Origin: Halalkalibacter suaedae
GTDB taxonomy: Bacteria; Bacillota; Bacilli; Bacillales; Bacillaceae_D
Length of the DNA: 64,000 bases
Direction: 5' to 3'
NCBI RefSeq assembly: GCF_017939705.1
Contig: NZ_JAGKSQ010000011.1
Coordinates: 1-64,000 of the forward strand
The notes under the pieces are model-generated. The model ran no database searches. It saw only the letters and a list, made by a program, of their open reading frames with translations, and was not told where the DNA came from. Position numbers and translations under genes: made by a program. Each line of letters opens with the position of its first letter. The first letter of the stretch is position 1. Below, piece by piece: positions 24,454 through 33,834 of this stretch.

Positions 24454-24819
24454 CTATGTTGTTTGTAAATGTTTGTTCAGAGCTTCTGCAATTCGTTCGA
24501 CCGTAAAAGGCTTCACAATGAAATCCTTTGCACCAGCTCTAATTGCATCAACAACCATTCCCTGTTGGCCCATAGCTGAACACATAATAACAGTGGCATT
24601 CGGATCTATTTTCCTAATCTCGGTCAGTGCTGTAACACCATCCATCTCTGGCATTGTTATATCCATTGTCACTAGATCTGGTTGCAGTTGCTTATATTGT
24701 TCAACCGCAACTTGTCCATTTTCAGCTTCACCGATAACCTCGTGTCCAAGTTTAGTTACCATATCCTTAAGTTGCATCCGCATAAAAGCAGCATCGTCTG
24801 TAATTAATATTTTAGCCAT
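24454..24819 (-). CDS. cheY: Chemotaxis response regulator CheY
   Basis: 121 residues, a stand-alone receiver. Acidic pocket Asp8/Asp9, phospho-acceptor Asp53 in TMDITMPEMDG, Ser81 in CSAMGQQ and Lys103 in IVKPF are all present. The MAKILITDDAAFMR start and PDLVTMDITMPEMDG segment closely resemble B. subtilis CheY. Phosphorylated CheY binds the flagellar switch. The ATG at 24819 is preferred (CAGGGGGA upstream). The usual fla/che operon is not here. This is an isolated copy paired with an HD-GYP gene, so it may be a second CheY dedicated to that partner. Confidence 0.85.
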   Translation of the reverse strand: MAKILITDDAAFMRMQLKDMVTKLGHEVIGEAENGQVAVEQYKQLQPDLVTMDITMPEMDGVTALTEIRKIDPNATVIMCSAMGQQGMVVDAIRAGAKDFIVKPFTVERIAEALNKHLQTT

Positions 24820-25127
24820 CCCATGTTCCCCCTGCATTTCTCATTCAATAATAGAAGTTTTCCAATATCCAAAAGAGCTTAGGCTCAATACTTTCAATAC
24901 CAGTCTTATGACCTATTATAAACGAAAATCGAATGAAATTGTGTCGAATCGTGTAAAAAAAATACGAAATATAAGGAAAATTGACGAAAAATATATAACT
25001 ACTCAAATAGAAACCTACTTCTTTTATTGAAATATTACATCTTTTTTCCAAACATAAAAAAGGTTTTATTGTAAATAATAAATATGTGTTATAAGTAGCA
25101 CATATTTCTCAATGGGGAGGAATTCTT

Positions 25128-25226
25128 GTGAATAGTCTCTATCGCTTATTTCCGACATTCTTTATGCTCATGATTAGAATTGTAATTGCATTAAGAAGTT
25201 TAGTTAGGAAACCGGTAATGGCTTAA
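25128..25226 (+). CDS. 32-residue hydrophobic peptide
   Basis: GTG start eight bases after GGGGAGG. The product is MNSLYRLFPTFFMLMI... with one hydrophobic segment (residues ~8-22) flanked by Arg, ending RKPVMA. A terminator follows 37 bases after the stop and an AT-rich TATAAG-type box precedes it, so it has the layout of a complete small gene. I know no family. It could be a small membrane regulator or a toxin-like peptide, or an accidental frame. Confidence 0.45.
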   Translation: MNSLYRLFPTFFMLMIRIVIALRSLVRKPVMA

Positions 25227-25262
25227 GCCGGATATTCAACGTTCCGAACTCATTGAAACACA

Positions 25263-25297
25263 TAATAGAGGTGACTCATTTGAGTCACCTCTATTTA
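25263..25297. terminator. Terminator between the small peptide and DUF3231 genes
   Basis: TAGAGGTGACTCA/TGAGTCACCTCTA hairpin with T-rich flank; it overlaps the end of the DUF3231 gene. Confidence 0.8.
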
Positions 25298-26305
25298 TTT
25301 ATGCTCTGCTAATTTGTCGCGATCTTCAAACGTCGGTGGTTGCTCTAACCACCCATTTCTAATCATAATTTGTACACCATCTTCAGCATATTTAGTGATC
25401 TCTGCTATTAAAACTGCATATTTTGTGGCTAGATCTCGTCTTTGTGATAATGAAAAAGCAGCTCCATAATATCCAGAGGCTGTTGCGACTAAAGAGGTAA
25501 TGTGAAATAAAAGGAGTCTATCAGAAAATGGCGATATTGTAGAATTAGTTATTTCATCCCCATACTTTTTTGGTGGAGAGATCTTACTTTCAGATAACAA
25601 TGAACTGAAGATTTCAAAATGTTTATCACAGATCTTCTCACCTTTCTTAAAATACTCACGTAATTCTGGTGATTTAGCAACTTGTCTAAAACCAATCTCC
25701 AGCACTATTTTAACAGCATTCTTTTTTGAATTAAAAAAGAGACCACTTACTTCAATGGCATTTAAAGGTCTTCTATCCCCGAACCAACCTGTTAAAAAAC
25801 TTTGTTTGTGAACAAAATCAATTGTATCAGGTGCATTAAGATTAGGAGGTCGACTGATTATTCCTTTATGAACCATAGTCGTGACAATTCTTTTATATAG
25901 TTCCATTGCTTCAGAATTGCATCGAATAAAATAATTTATTTGATCCTCTCGAATAGAGGTACTAACTGCAGCTGAATACCCTGTCAGACCATGAATGGTC
26001 ATGATATGCATATACACAAGCAAAAACGTGTCTGAAAACAATGGTGGTGCATTAAGATTCACATCACTTTCTATGAAACCCTGTGGAATAGGGTAGCTTT
26101 CCTTCTCTAAATACTGTCTAATTTTTTGAAGATGTCTTTCAGATAATTCAAGTGAAAACTCAAGGATGGAACGAATGTCCTTATCCTGAACACTTTTCAA
26201 ATAGTAGCTAATTACACAAATCGCCATCGAATCATTTAGATATTGAGACCACAAATTAGCTATTTCAGTTGATGTTAAACGCACATTGTGACTAACATCC
26301 TCCAT
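25295..26305 (-). CDS. DUF3231 family protein, two tandem domains
   Basis: 336 residues made of two ~165-residue halves. Each half starts LTSTEIANLWSQYLNDSM- or LNAIEVSGLFFNSKKNAV-like and contains a ferritin-like run of helices with FSDRLLLFHITSLVATASGYYGAA (second half) and its counterpart FSDTFLLVYMHIMTIHGLTGYSAA (first half). DUF3231 proteins are common in spore-formers and resemble the CotF/ferritin-like spore-coat group, but no function is proven. The ATG at 26305 follows GGGAGG. It is a monocistronic gene. Confidence 0.82.
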   Translation of the reverse strand: MEDVSHNVRLTSTEIANLWSQYLNDSMAICVISYYLKSVQDKDIRSILEFSLELSERHLQKIRQYLEKESYPIPQGFIESDVNLNAPPLFSDTFLLVYMHIMTIHGLTGYSAAVSTSIREDQINYFIRCNSEAMELYKRIVTTMVHKGIISRPPNLNAPDTIDFVHKQSFLTGWFGDRRPLNAIEVSGLFFNSKKNAVKIVLEIGFRQVAKSPELREYFKKGEKICDKHFEIFSSLLSESKISPPKKYGDEITNSTISPFSDRLLLFHITSLVATASGYYGAAFSLSQRRDLATKYAVLIAEITKYAEDGVQIMIRNGWLEQPPTFEDRDKLAEHK

Positions 26306-26418
26306 GAACACACCTCCCTAAATATGTAGCAATAACGCACTTATCTTAACTCAGTTCTATAGGATTTATACTGAACTCAATGCGAACATATTGAACCTTC
26401 TCCAAAGTACAAAGAAAA

Positions 26419-26440
26419 AGGATGTTCCATGAACATCCTC
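26419..26440 (-). terminator. Terminator of the LLM oxidoreductase gene
   Basis: AGGATGTTC/GAACATCCT hairpin followed by TTTTC and further T residues read leftwards. Confidence 0.75.
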
Positions 26441-26452
26441 TCAAAGTAAAAC

Positions 26453-27511
26453 TTATTTAATTCTATTTGCCTTTTCCCAGCTCGAGATTTCTTCACGAAC
26501 CTTTGGTGCCACTTCTTCACCAAGTAGTTTAATCGCATTCATCACATCATCATGTGGCATTGTTCCTACTGGGACGTGTAACATAAAACGAGTGATACCA
26601 ACATTTTTTCTGAGATGAATAATCTTTTCTGCAACTGTATCGGCATCTCCAACATATAAGGCACCTTCAAAGCTACGAGCTGAGTCGAAACTCGCTCTTG
26701 TATAAGGTCCCCAGCCACGTTCTCGTCCCAGCTTGTTCATGACTTGCTGAGTTGAAGGGAAAAACTTATCTGCTGCAAGCTCTGTACTTTCTGCAATAAA
26801 CCCATGTGAGTGTGAAGCAACGGGGAGCTGTGAGACATCATGGCCACCCTTGATCGCTGCTTTTTTATAAAGTTGAACAAGTGGTTCAAATTGCATCGGA
26901 CTACCTCCAATAATTGCGAGCACAAGGGGTAGACCAAGGAGGCCAGCACGAATGACCGATTCTGAGTTTCCTCCACTACCAATCCATACAGGTAACGGGT
27001 CTTGAACAGGGCGTGGATAGACACCAAGATTATCAATGGCTGGACGATGTCCTCCTCTCCAAGATACCTTTTCGTCTTTTCTTATTTTTAACAACAGTTC
27101 TAAATTTTCATTGAATAGTTCATCATAATCCCTTAAATCAAAACCAAACAAAGGGAATGACTCGATGAAAGAGCCTCTCCCTGCCATAATCTCAGCACGA
27201 CCGTTTGAAATAGCATCAAGTGTAGCAAAATCTTGAAAGACTCGCACCGGATCAGCTGAAGAAAGTACAGTAACTGAACTTGTTAGTCGTATCCTCTTTG
27301 TCTTTGCTGCAGCTGCAGCTAACAGCATGGCTGGAGATGAAGCTGCAAAATCCTCGCGGTGATGTTCTCCAACACCGAACACATCTAACCCAACCTGATC
27401 AGCCAGGACGATTTCTTCAACGACTTCTCGAATTCTGGTTGCATGGCTAATGACTTCCCCTGTTTCGACATTGGGTGTTGTTTCAACAAATGTGCTAAGT
27501 CCTATTTCCAT
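26453..27511 (-). CDS. LLM-class flavin-dependent oxidoreductase
   Basis: 352 residues, a bacterial luciferase-like TIM barrel. Typical segments are ADQVGLDVFGVGEHH near residue 40, AAAKTKRIRLTSSVTVLSS, DATLDAISNGRAEIMAGRGS-like phosphate loop and the late WIGSGGNSESV. Members use FMNH2 with oxygen for monooxygenation, or reduce substrates in the group-2 branch. It is not beside a flavin reductase. The substrate is unknown and the annotation is limited to family level. Confidence 0.88.
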   Translation of the reverse strand: MEIGLSTFVETTPNVETGEVISHATRIREVVEEIVLADQVGLDVFGVGEHHREDFAASSPAMLLAAAAAKTKRIRLTSSVTVLSSADPVRVFQDFATLDAISNGRAEIMAGRGSFIESFPLFGFDLRDYDELFNENLELLLKIRKDEKVSWRGGHRPAIDNLGVYPRPVQDPLPVWIGSGGNSESVIRAGLLGLPLVLAIIGGSPMQFEPLVQLYKKAAIKGGHDVSQLPVASHSHGFIAESTELAADKFFPSTQQVMNKLGRERGWGPYTRASFDSARSFEGALYVGDADTVAEKIIHLRKNVGITRFMLHVPVGTMPHDDVMNAIKLLGEEVAPKVREEISSWEKANRIK

Positions 27512-27587
27512 TAGTAAACCTCCATCAATACTATTTGTAGTAATATTAAACGATTTGCTTTAGAACAATCAATTAAATGATATGAAA

Positions 27588-27610
27588 ACCCCATGCAGGT
27601 CGCATGGGGT
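27588..27610 (-). terminator. Terminator of the DUF368 gene
   Basis: ACCCCATGCGACCTGCATGGGGTTTT read leftwards: a seven-pair GC-rich hairpin with T tail. Confidence 0.8.
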
Positions 27611-27621
27611 CTTATTCTAAA

Positions 27622-28458
27622 TTATTGAGGTGACACTGTGTTCTTTGACTCAATGTAACTCAGTAAATAAGCAATGAGGCCACCGACAACAAAGGCAAAA
27701 AGGCTAAGAATTAATAAAGTGAAATCCTCAGATATACCTGGATAAATGACCACAATTGAACCAATAATAAAGCCAATCATTAAGGCATATGTAGCTGTTC
27801 GATATTTCTTAAAAAGAACGGTAACCACTTTACTAGTTATTATTAAGCCAATTACTACACCCATACCAACTGTGATGATGACAGCTAGATTTAACGTAGA
27901 TAGGGCATTTATTACTGTTGGATACACACCTAAAAGTAAAAAAACGAAAGATCCACTAATCCCAGGTAAGATCATTGCAGAGCTAGCAAGCCAACCCCCA
28001 AAGAATAATAAGAGATAATCACTCCAAACAAGCTGTGTCATAATTTCGGCCAATTGGTCTTCTTTCACAAAGAAGGTTGCTGCAACTAGAATAGCACCAA
28101 GGCCTAGAATCAGATAATGCTTAGATGTAAATGTTTGTTTGTAATTAATGTCTTTTAATAAAGTAGGGATAATACCTATAATTAATCCGAGGAAAAAGAA
28201 AAATGTAGGCTGTGGGTACTCAACTAAAAGCCATTCAACTAAATGACTGACCGTTAGTAGTGCCAAGACAATTCCGAGCATTAACGGAATCAGAAATAAT
28301 ACATGCTCTTTCCACTTCTTTGATAGCAATCCATTTATTGCTGCGATTAATGACTGATATATCCCCAGAACTAAAGCAATCGTTCCACCACTGACACCTG
28401 GGATTAGGTCGCTTATTCCCATCATCATCCCTTTTATGATATTACGCCATTGAAACAA
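27622..28458 (-). CDS. popT: DUF368 membrane protein, PopT-type polyprenyl-phosphate transporter
   Basis: 278 residues with eight or more membrane segments. The family signature GISDLIPGVSGGTIALVLG is at residues ~16-34, and its inverted partner AMILPGISGSFVFLLLG occurs near residue 160, giving the two-fold pattern of DUF368. Members are reported to flip undecaprenyl phosphate back across the membrane for wall synthesis, in parallel with DedA proteins, with a noted importance at alkaline pH. It starts with TTG at 28458 after AGGAGA. It is a single gene. Function is taken from the family. Confidence 0.85.
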   Translation of the reverse strand: MFQWRNIIKGMMMGISDLIPGVSGGTIALVLGIYQSLIAAINGLLSKKWKEHVLFLIPLMLGIVLALLTVSHLVEWLLVEYPQPTFFFFLGLIIGIIPTLLKDINYKQTFTSKHYLILGLGAILVAATFFVKEDQLAEIMTQLVWSDYLLLFFGGWLASSAMILPGISGSFVFLLLGVYPTVINALSTLNLAVIITVGMGVVIGLIITSKVVTVLFKKYRTATYALMIGFIIGSIVVIYPGISEDFTLLILSLFAFVVGGLIAYLLSYIESKNTVSPQ

Positions 28459-28644
28459 AGTTACGTCTCCTACCTTCTATTATAGATTATTATGCTAGCC
28501 AAAAAAACCATCATCACGAATGCAGCCCTAGAAATCAAAGGCCTTTACTCTGACAAAGGTCCATCTAACAACATTTATTATTAAGATAATCATATAACTT
28601 TTCATCATACATGACAACGTCCTTTTCTATACTTGTTCTTCCAA

Positions 28645-28677
28645 ATAAAAAAAGCCGTATAAATTACGGCTTTTTTG
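28645..28677 (-). terminator. Terminator of the DUF2187 gene
   Basis: AAAAAGCCGTAAT/TACGGCTTTTTT hairpin, T-rich read leftwards. Confidence 0.8.
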
Positions 28678-28718
28678 TAAAAGTAAAAGAAAGAAAAGAG
28701 CGCGAAATAGTAAGGATC

Positions 28719-28922
28719 TTAGTCGATCTTCTTGTAATTATTATGCTTAATTACAGTACGATATTTGCTTTTATCCTTTGTTAAAATATTATCGAATTCA
28801 ATTGCAGATGTATTTTTATATACATTTACAATTCTACCTTCTTCACCCTTATGCTCACCATCTACTACCTTAATTCGATCTTCAATTTCAATATCCAACT
28901 TATCTTCTTCCAGCTCTGACAT
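28719..28922 (-). CDS. Small KOW-type DUF2187-like protein
   Basis: 67 residues. The central part IKVVDGEHKGEEGRIVNVYKN is a KOW-like beta motif with the invariant Gly, followed by SAIEFDN. Small DUF2187/YkvS-like proteins share this plan. A KOW motif usually binds RNA or ribosomal partners, but no role is known for these short forms. GGAGGTG is placed seven bases before the ATG. The neighbours do not suggest a function. Confidence 0.7.
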   Translation of the reverse strand: MSELEEDKLDIEIEDRIKVVDGEHKGEEGRIVNVYKNTSAIEFDNILTKDKSKYRTVIKHNNYKKID

Positions 28923-28994
28923 TCTGCACCTCCTGTTTCATTATTTTTTGATTTCTGAGGCTTTTTATACTTTCATTTTTTATTTCCATGATCA

Positions 28995-30692
28995 TTAAAG
29001 CTTAAATTTACGAACCAATCCATTCAACTCTTCCGCTAACTTAGACAGCTGAGTCGAACTATTTGTGACTTCCTCCATCGTACTGCTAGATTGCTGAGCT
29101 GAAGCCGACGTTTCTTCTACACCTGCAGCAGATTCCTCAGAAATCGAAGCAATTTCTTCAACAGACGAATTCATTTTCTTACTATCCTCAGATATAGTCG
29201 ACAAGTTCGTTGTGACCATTTTAATACTATCTGCCATTTCTTGTACTGCATGATTAATAGTAACAAACGTTTCCTCTGTTGTCTTCATTTGATTTGTTCC
29301 TTTTTCTACTTCACTATATCCCTCTTGTAAGGAGAGTACAACATTAGCTGATTCACTCTGAATCGTATTTACTATTCCCGTTATATCCATCACTGAAACC
29401 CCTACTTGCTCAGCTAGCTTCCTAACTTCATCAGCAACAACTGCAAAGCCTCTACCTTGTTCCCCTGCTCGTGCTGCCTCAATCGCTGCATTAAGTGCAA
29501 GTAAGTTCGTTTGCTCAGCAATTTCTTTAATCACTGAAACAAGCTTTGTAATTTCCTGTGATTGAACATCAAGTCCTTGAACTTTTTTAACCGACTCTAA
29601 AACAATCTTATCAATTGTCATCATTTGTTTAACAGAGCTTTCAATAAGCTCTCTTCCTTCATTTGTCAAACCTAAAACATTATCAGAAGAAAGATAGATC
29701 TTATTTCCATCATTATTCGCTTCTTGTACCATCGTAGTAAATGAAGCCATTGTGGAAGCAAGATTCGTTGCATGATCAGCTTGAACCTCTGAGCCAGACG
29801 CTAACTCTTCCATCGTTGAAGCTATTTGCTGTGAGCCTGTTCTTACTTCATTTGCAGACTGAGTAAGCTCTTCACTTTGGCTAGTAACCGAACCAGATAC
29901 GACTTGGATTTGTTGTAAAAGTTCACGTGTATTGTCATTCATTTGATTCGTCGCACGAACTAGCTGGCCGATTTCATCTTGTGATTTTGTTACTAATGGT
30001 TCATTACTTAAATCTCCATCAGCAATCATGTTCATACGTTTCATGACTGAAATAAGGGGCTTTGTGATAATTCTAGAAGTAACCAGAGCTGCAGTTAGAC
30101 CTAGGACAATTACTAACAAAGCAATAACTAAGCCTGAGATTAAAGTTGCTTGGTTTAAGTCAATAACTAATTGTCCTTCCTCTTCAATAAGTTGCTCCCG
30201 ATTTTTGGCCATTTCTTCAAAGTCAGCCATCAGTTCTCTTGCAATAGGTTGGGCAACCTCATTTAATATTCGTTTTGCTCCTTCTTCATCTCCACGATCG
30301 TAGGCTACGAATACTTCTTCAACAATAATTTTTCTCCACTCGATGCTTTTGTTAATTAATTGCTCTATTTTTTCTGAATTAGTCTGTGAAATAATGTAGT
30401 CTTGGTGTTGTACACTATCTTGTGTATATTGATCAAATAATTCTTTATAGCTGCTATCCCCATTTAAGATATAGCCTCGAGCTAGTGCTATACGCTGAGC
30501 CATGTTAAAGGCCAATTGCTCATCGGCAATTAATAATGGTAATTCTTTGTTTAAAATATCTTCTGTATTTTTATTTGCATCTGTCAGTGAGACAAAATTA
30601 AAGACACTTTGAATAATGACAAGCATAATAACTAAGGAGAATCCTAATAAGATCTTCATTCTAATACTTTTCATGTTCAACCTTTTTTTCAT
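28995..30692 (-). CDS. Methyl-accepting chemotaxis protein
   Basis: 565 residues. A membrane segment at about 13-33 is followed by a ~150-residue extracytoplasmic four-helix bundle, a second membrane segment near 185-205 ([18 protein letters not shown]), HAMP, then the cytoplasmic coiled-coil rod. Its signalling tip reads [20 protein letters not shown], then [14 protein letters not shown]. It senses an unknown stimulus and controls CheA. The ATG at 30692 is the likely start (GGGGTG upstream), but an ATG 18 bases further in is also possible. A terminator separates it from the histidine kinase upstream. Confidence 0.9.
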   Translation of the reverse strand: MKKRLNMKSIRMKILLGFSLVIMLVIIQSVFNFVSLTDANKNTEDILNKELPLLIADEQLAFNMAQRIALARGYILNGDSSYKELFDQYTQDSVQHQDYIISQTNSEKIEQLINKSIEWRKIIVEEVFVAYDRGDEEGAKRILNEVAQPIARELMADFEEMAKNREQLIEEEGQLVIDLNQATLISGLVIALLVIVLGLTAALVTSRIITKPLISVMKRMNMIADGDLSNEPLVTKSQDEIGQLVRATNQMNDNTRELLQQIQVVSGSVTSQSEELTQSANEVRTGSQQIASTMEELASGSEVQADHATNLASTMASFTTMVQEANNDGNKIYLSSDNVLGLTNEGRELIESSVKQMMTIDKIVLESVKKVQGLDVQSQEITKLVSVIKEIAEQTNLLALNAAIEAARAGEQGRGFAVVADEVRKLAEQVGVSVMDITGIVNTIQSESANVVLSLQEGYSEVEKGTNQMKTTEETFVTINHAVQEMADSIKMVTTNLSTISEDSKKMNSSVEEIASISEESAAGVEETSASAQQSSSTMEEVTNSSTQLSKLAEELNGLVRKFKL

Positions 30693-30759
30693 AACTAGCA
30701 CCCCACATCCCATATTTTTTACAATAACTTCTCCCTTGAAAAAACCTTAAAACAAAAAA

Positions 30760-30805
30760 CTACCTTTGTATAAGAATAGCCATCTTGTCCTTATACAAAA
30801 GTAGC
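30760..30805 (-). terminator. Terminator upstream of the chemoreceptor
   Basis: CTACTTTTGTATAAG / CTTATACAAAGGTAG hairpin followed by six T and further T runs read leftwards. It should stop transcripts from the kinase gene. Confidence 0.7.
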
Positions 30806-30992
30806 TTGACAAAAACCTTTAAGTGTTAAACAATAAACCCTTTATTTCTAAAACCACCTATTACCCTATTAGTTCTATGTCATAATAATTCAATATTCGA
30901 CAAGCGTCAACATTTTTCCTTATAAATGCAAGCTTTTGGACTCAGTATTTTTTACCATTTATATTTATAGCTAAAACAGACTTTAGCCAATC

Positions 30993-31030
30993 AAAAAGAC
31001 TAACTCATCTTTTAATGAATTAGTCTTTTT
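30993..31030 (-). terminator. Terminator directly after the histidine kinase
   Basis: AAAAAGACTAA...TTAGTCTTTTT hairpin beside the kinase stop, T-rich read leftwards. Confidence 0.8.
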
Positions 31031-31032
31031 TC

Positions 31033-33228
31033 CTAATATTCCTCACTACTATCACTTAACTCATCAGCCTTAAAACTAATAGGCAACTCAATATCGACAG
31101 TCGTACCCTTTCCTTTCTCGCTAGTAATCTCGATGCTTCCTTTATGACTAGCAATGATACGGTAACTGATCATTAATCCGAGTCCAGTGCCTTTTTCTTT
31201 TGTTGAATAAAAAGGCTCTCCTAATCGTTTAACTCTATCTTGATCAATGCCGATTCCTTGATCTATGAATCGAAGCATTACGTGTGAGTCGCTCTTCTTT
31301 CTTATTTGAACTAGAATTTCTCCCCCGTCTTGCATCGACTCAATCGCATTTTTTAAGATATTAACGAAAACCTGCTTTAATTGATTTTCCTCACACCATA
31401 TGAGTGGAATATCAGCATCGAAATCACTATAAATCTGTACATTATTTAGATTAGCCTGCGACTCAAACAAATAAATGATACTACTGCCAATTTCTCTAAC
31501 ATCTTTTAGTTCTCTTTTTTCGACTTGTGGTCTTGATAAAACAAGCATTTCACTAACAATTAAGTTGATTCGCTCTACCTCAGATAGCATAATGTCAAAA
31601 TAATGATCATCATTATATTTTGGTTTCATGAACTGTAAGAACCCTTGAATGCTAGTTAGCGGATTACGAATTTCATGTGCAACACCAGCTGCCAACTCAC
31701 CAACAACAGACATTTTATCTGATTTCCTTATGATTTCCTCTGTTAATTTACGTTCAGTTAAATCATTGGAAACATACAAAACTTGGATCTCTTCTGATGC
31801 GATAGAGACAAGGGGAATGATCGTTGTTTTCACCCATTTTTTCTCACCTTTATTGTTAATCAAGAGCTCTTCTTCTATGACTCTCTCTTTAAGAGTCTCA
31901 ATGACGATCTGCTCTTCCTGAGAGTGTCTTTCTACCTGTTCATTACTTGGATTAACATCTTTATCATTTTTGTACATCATTTCCTCAACAGTTGTATCAA
32001 AGAATGTGGCAATCGATTGGTTCGCTAACGTAAATTGACCTTTACTATTTTTTGCGTAAATAAAGTTAGGATTGGAATCTAATACTGTCCGCAAAAACTC
32101 TTTCTGGTGCATTACAAGCGATTCTTTTGCCACAATATCCTCCCGAGCATCCTCAATGTATTCTGCCATTTCATTAAATCGTCTTGATAGTCGACCTATT
32201 TCTGTATTATCTTCTCTTTTTAATTCTAACCTTTTACTGAAATTCCCTTTAGCAACTTGTCCTACTGCTAATTCCAAGTCTTTAATTGGTTTGAGAATCT
32301 GCTTTGTATATAAAGCTGTAAATATAGACAGGAATAGAAAAAGGATAAATGAAATTAGATACAACGAATGTTGGAATGTCTCAAAATAGACGTGAGTGTA
32401 CGAGACTGGTACCTGGGCAACAACGCCCCAATCAAGGACAGGAATATATTGATAGGAAGCGAGCATTGGGATATTTTGAGTATTAACCACTTCCTGATAA
32501 CCAGATTGCTTATTTAGAACTTTTTGAATAACAGCATTTGCGGTTACATCTTCTCCGATTCTATTCGCTTCAGGATGAGAAATTAAATGTCCATTTCTAT
32601 CTACCAAATAGGCATATCCTTCGCCAATTTGGATATTTTCAAGAATTGAATTGAAGACAGGATTTTCACCAATTCTAACAATTAGATTTACAACTCGGCT
32701 TACATTACCTTCCCCATCCAAAATCGGTATAGCAACCACGACTACAAATCTATCTGTGACGGCTGATACTACATGACTAATATAAATTTCTTTTGTCTTA
32801 ATGGCATTCTTCATATAGTCACGATTAGAAAAATTTGCATTCTTCACTTCTGCCTCTAAGTCATTAGGGTAGTAACCACTTATCCATCCATCTGTTTCAA
32901 CAATTGTTCCACTATCAACAAAAGGCGAGTAGTCAACAATGTTCTTGATTTCTTGCCCTAATTCCTCAACACTAGCATCTATATACTCATCAGAGTGAAA
33001 TTTCCTACCAAGCTTTTGAATTTCTAAGGTAATGTTATTAAATTGATCCTGTATGCGAAGAACCGTTTCATCAGTGATTTCCTTATACCGATCTTCAGCT
33101 ATATCTGGTAAAACATTTTGAGCCATATAGAAATTAAACCCTAATAATGTGAGCATAATTAATAAGTTTATAATAAATATTTTCCAAAATAAAAATGATT
33201 TTAGTGTTTTCAAAAAAAGCACATCCAA
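31033..33228 (-). CDS. PAS-domain sensor histidine kinase (dCache-HAMP-PAS-HisKA-HATPase)
   Basis: 731 residues. A membrane segment at 13-33 and another near 285-305 enclose a ~250-residue dCache-type sensor (VDRNGHLISHPE, then LDWGVVAQVPVSY). HAMP and a PAS domain (~375-490) follow, then HisKA with the phospho-His in GVAHEIRNPLTSIQGF. The ATPase boxes are N (NILKNAIESM), G1 (IDQGIGID) and G2 (GTGLGLMIS). The layout resembles Bacillus sporulation kinases such as KinB/KinD-like enzymes and there is no response regulator beside it, as for phosphorelay kinases. It follows the LuxR-type gene by 125 bases. Start codon support is weak. Confidence 0.88.
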   Translation of the reverse strand: MDVLFLKTLKSFLFWKIFIINLLIMLTLLGFNFYMAQNVLPDIAEDRYKEITDETVLRIQDQFNNITLEIQKLGRKFHSDEYIDASVEELGQEIKNIVDYSPFVDSGTIVETDGWISGYYPNDLEAEVKNANFSNRDYMKNAIKTKEIYISHVVSAVTDRFVVVVAIPILDGEGNVSRVVNLIVRIGENPVFNSILENIQIGEGYAYLVDRNGHLISHPEANRIGEDVTANAVIQKVLNKQSGYQEVVNTQNIPMLASYQYIPVLDWGVVAQVPVSYTHVYFETFQHSLYLISFILFLFLSIFTALYTKQILKPIKDLELAVGQVAKGNFSKRLELKREDNTEIGRLSRRFNEMAEYIEDAREDIVAKESLVMHQKEFLRTVLDSNPNFIYAKNSKGQFTLANQSIATFFDTTVEEMMYKNDKDVNPSNEQVERHSQEEQIVIETLKERVIEEELLINNKGEKKWVKTTIIPLVSIASEEIQVLYVSNDLTERKLTEEIIRKSDKMSVVGELAAGVAHEIRNPLTSIQGFLQFMKPKYNDDHYFDIMLSEVERINLIVSEMLVLSRPQVEKRELKDVREIGSSIIYLFESQANLNNVQIYSDFDADIPLIWCEENQLKQVFVNILKNAIESMQDGGEILVQIRKKSDSHVMLRFIDQGIGIDQDRVKRLGEPFYSTKEKGTGLGLMISYRIIASHKGSIEITSEKGKGTTVDIELPISFKADELSDSSEEY

Positions 33229-33289
33229 TAAACAAAGTATACTATCATATTAATTCATACGACCAATACAAGCTAGTTATTTTTAGCGT

Positions 33290-33314
33290 ATAACACTGTA
33301 TTTATCAGCGTTAT
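33290..33314. promoter_or_regulatory. Inverted repeat between LuxR-type and kinase genes
   Basis: Arms ATAACACTG and CAGCGTTAT (one mismatch) around a seven-base AT spacer. There is no T run in either direction, so it is more likely an operator or attenuating hairpin than a terminator. Confidence 0.35.
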
Positions 33315-33352
33315 ATTGATTAGGATATAGGTTGAGGAATTCCCTTTTTTAT

Positions 33353-33820
33353 TCACTCGATAATTTTTCTGAAAAGCTGCTGCCGACCGTTAAGCCCTAG
33401 TTTGTTTAATATATTTCTTACATGGTTTTTGACTGTATGTTCACTGATGTAGAGTATCTCTGCAATCTCACTATTTCTTAGTCCTTTAATAATCAGGATG
33501 GATATTTCCTTTTCCCTTTTCGTTAATTGGTTTGTCCGATTAACTTTCTCATGTATTGAATTTAACGTTGGATCTTCATTTATGACCACTTGTGGAGCAT
33601 TTTCATCATTTTGATCGTTTAAATAGTAAATTTTGTTATTATCTATTTCTTTGCTGCTTAGAAAATATACATCTTCCAAGTCGCTTAACACCTCTTTAAC
33701 AAGATCTTCGTTTCTTCCAATTTTAAGGGATATACTCGAAGTAGTTTCAAAACAATATTTGTTTTCCTTAAAAAGACATCTACATTCTTCTTCGATCATT
33801 TGTTTTGCTATGCTATTCAT
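33353..33820 (-). CDS. LuxR-type HTH regulator without receiver domain
   Basis: 155 residues. The C-terminal LuxR/GerE HTH is complete: LTKREKEISILIIKGLRNSE, then IAEILYISEHTVKNHVRNIL. The N-terminal ~85 residues lack a response-regulator fold. They include a Cys pair (EEECRCLF) and a region that may be a small winged-helix (SLKIGRNEDLVKEVLSDLED). The gene starts 14 bases after the KaiC-like stop with GGGAG before the ATG, so the two form an operon. Its activity may be set by binding to the KaiC-like ATPase; this is inferred from gene order. Confidence 0.85.
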   Translation of the reverse strand: MNSIAKQMIEEECRCLFKENKYCFETTSSISLKIGRNEDLVKEVLSDLEDVYFLSSKEIDNNKIYYLNDQNDENAPQVVINEDPTLNSIHEKVNRTNQLTKREKEISILIIKGLRNSEIAEILYISEHTVKNHVRNILNKLGLNGRQQLFRKIIE

Positions 33821-33834
33821 AATACTCCCTTTTC

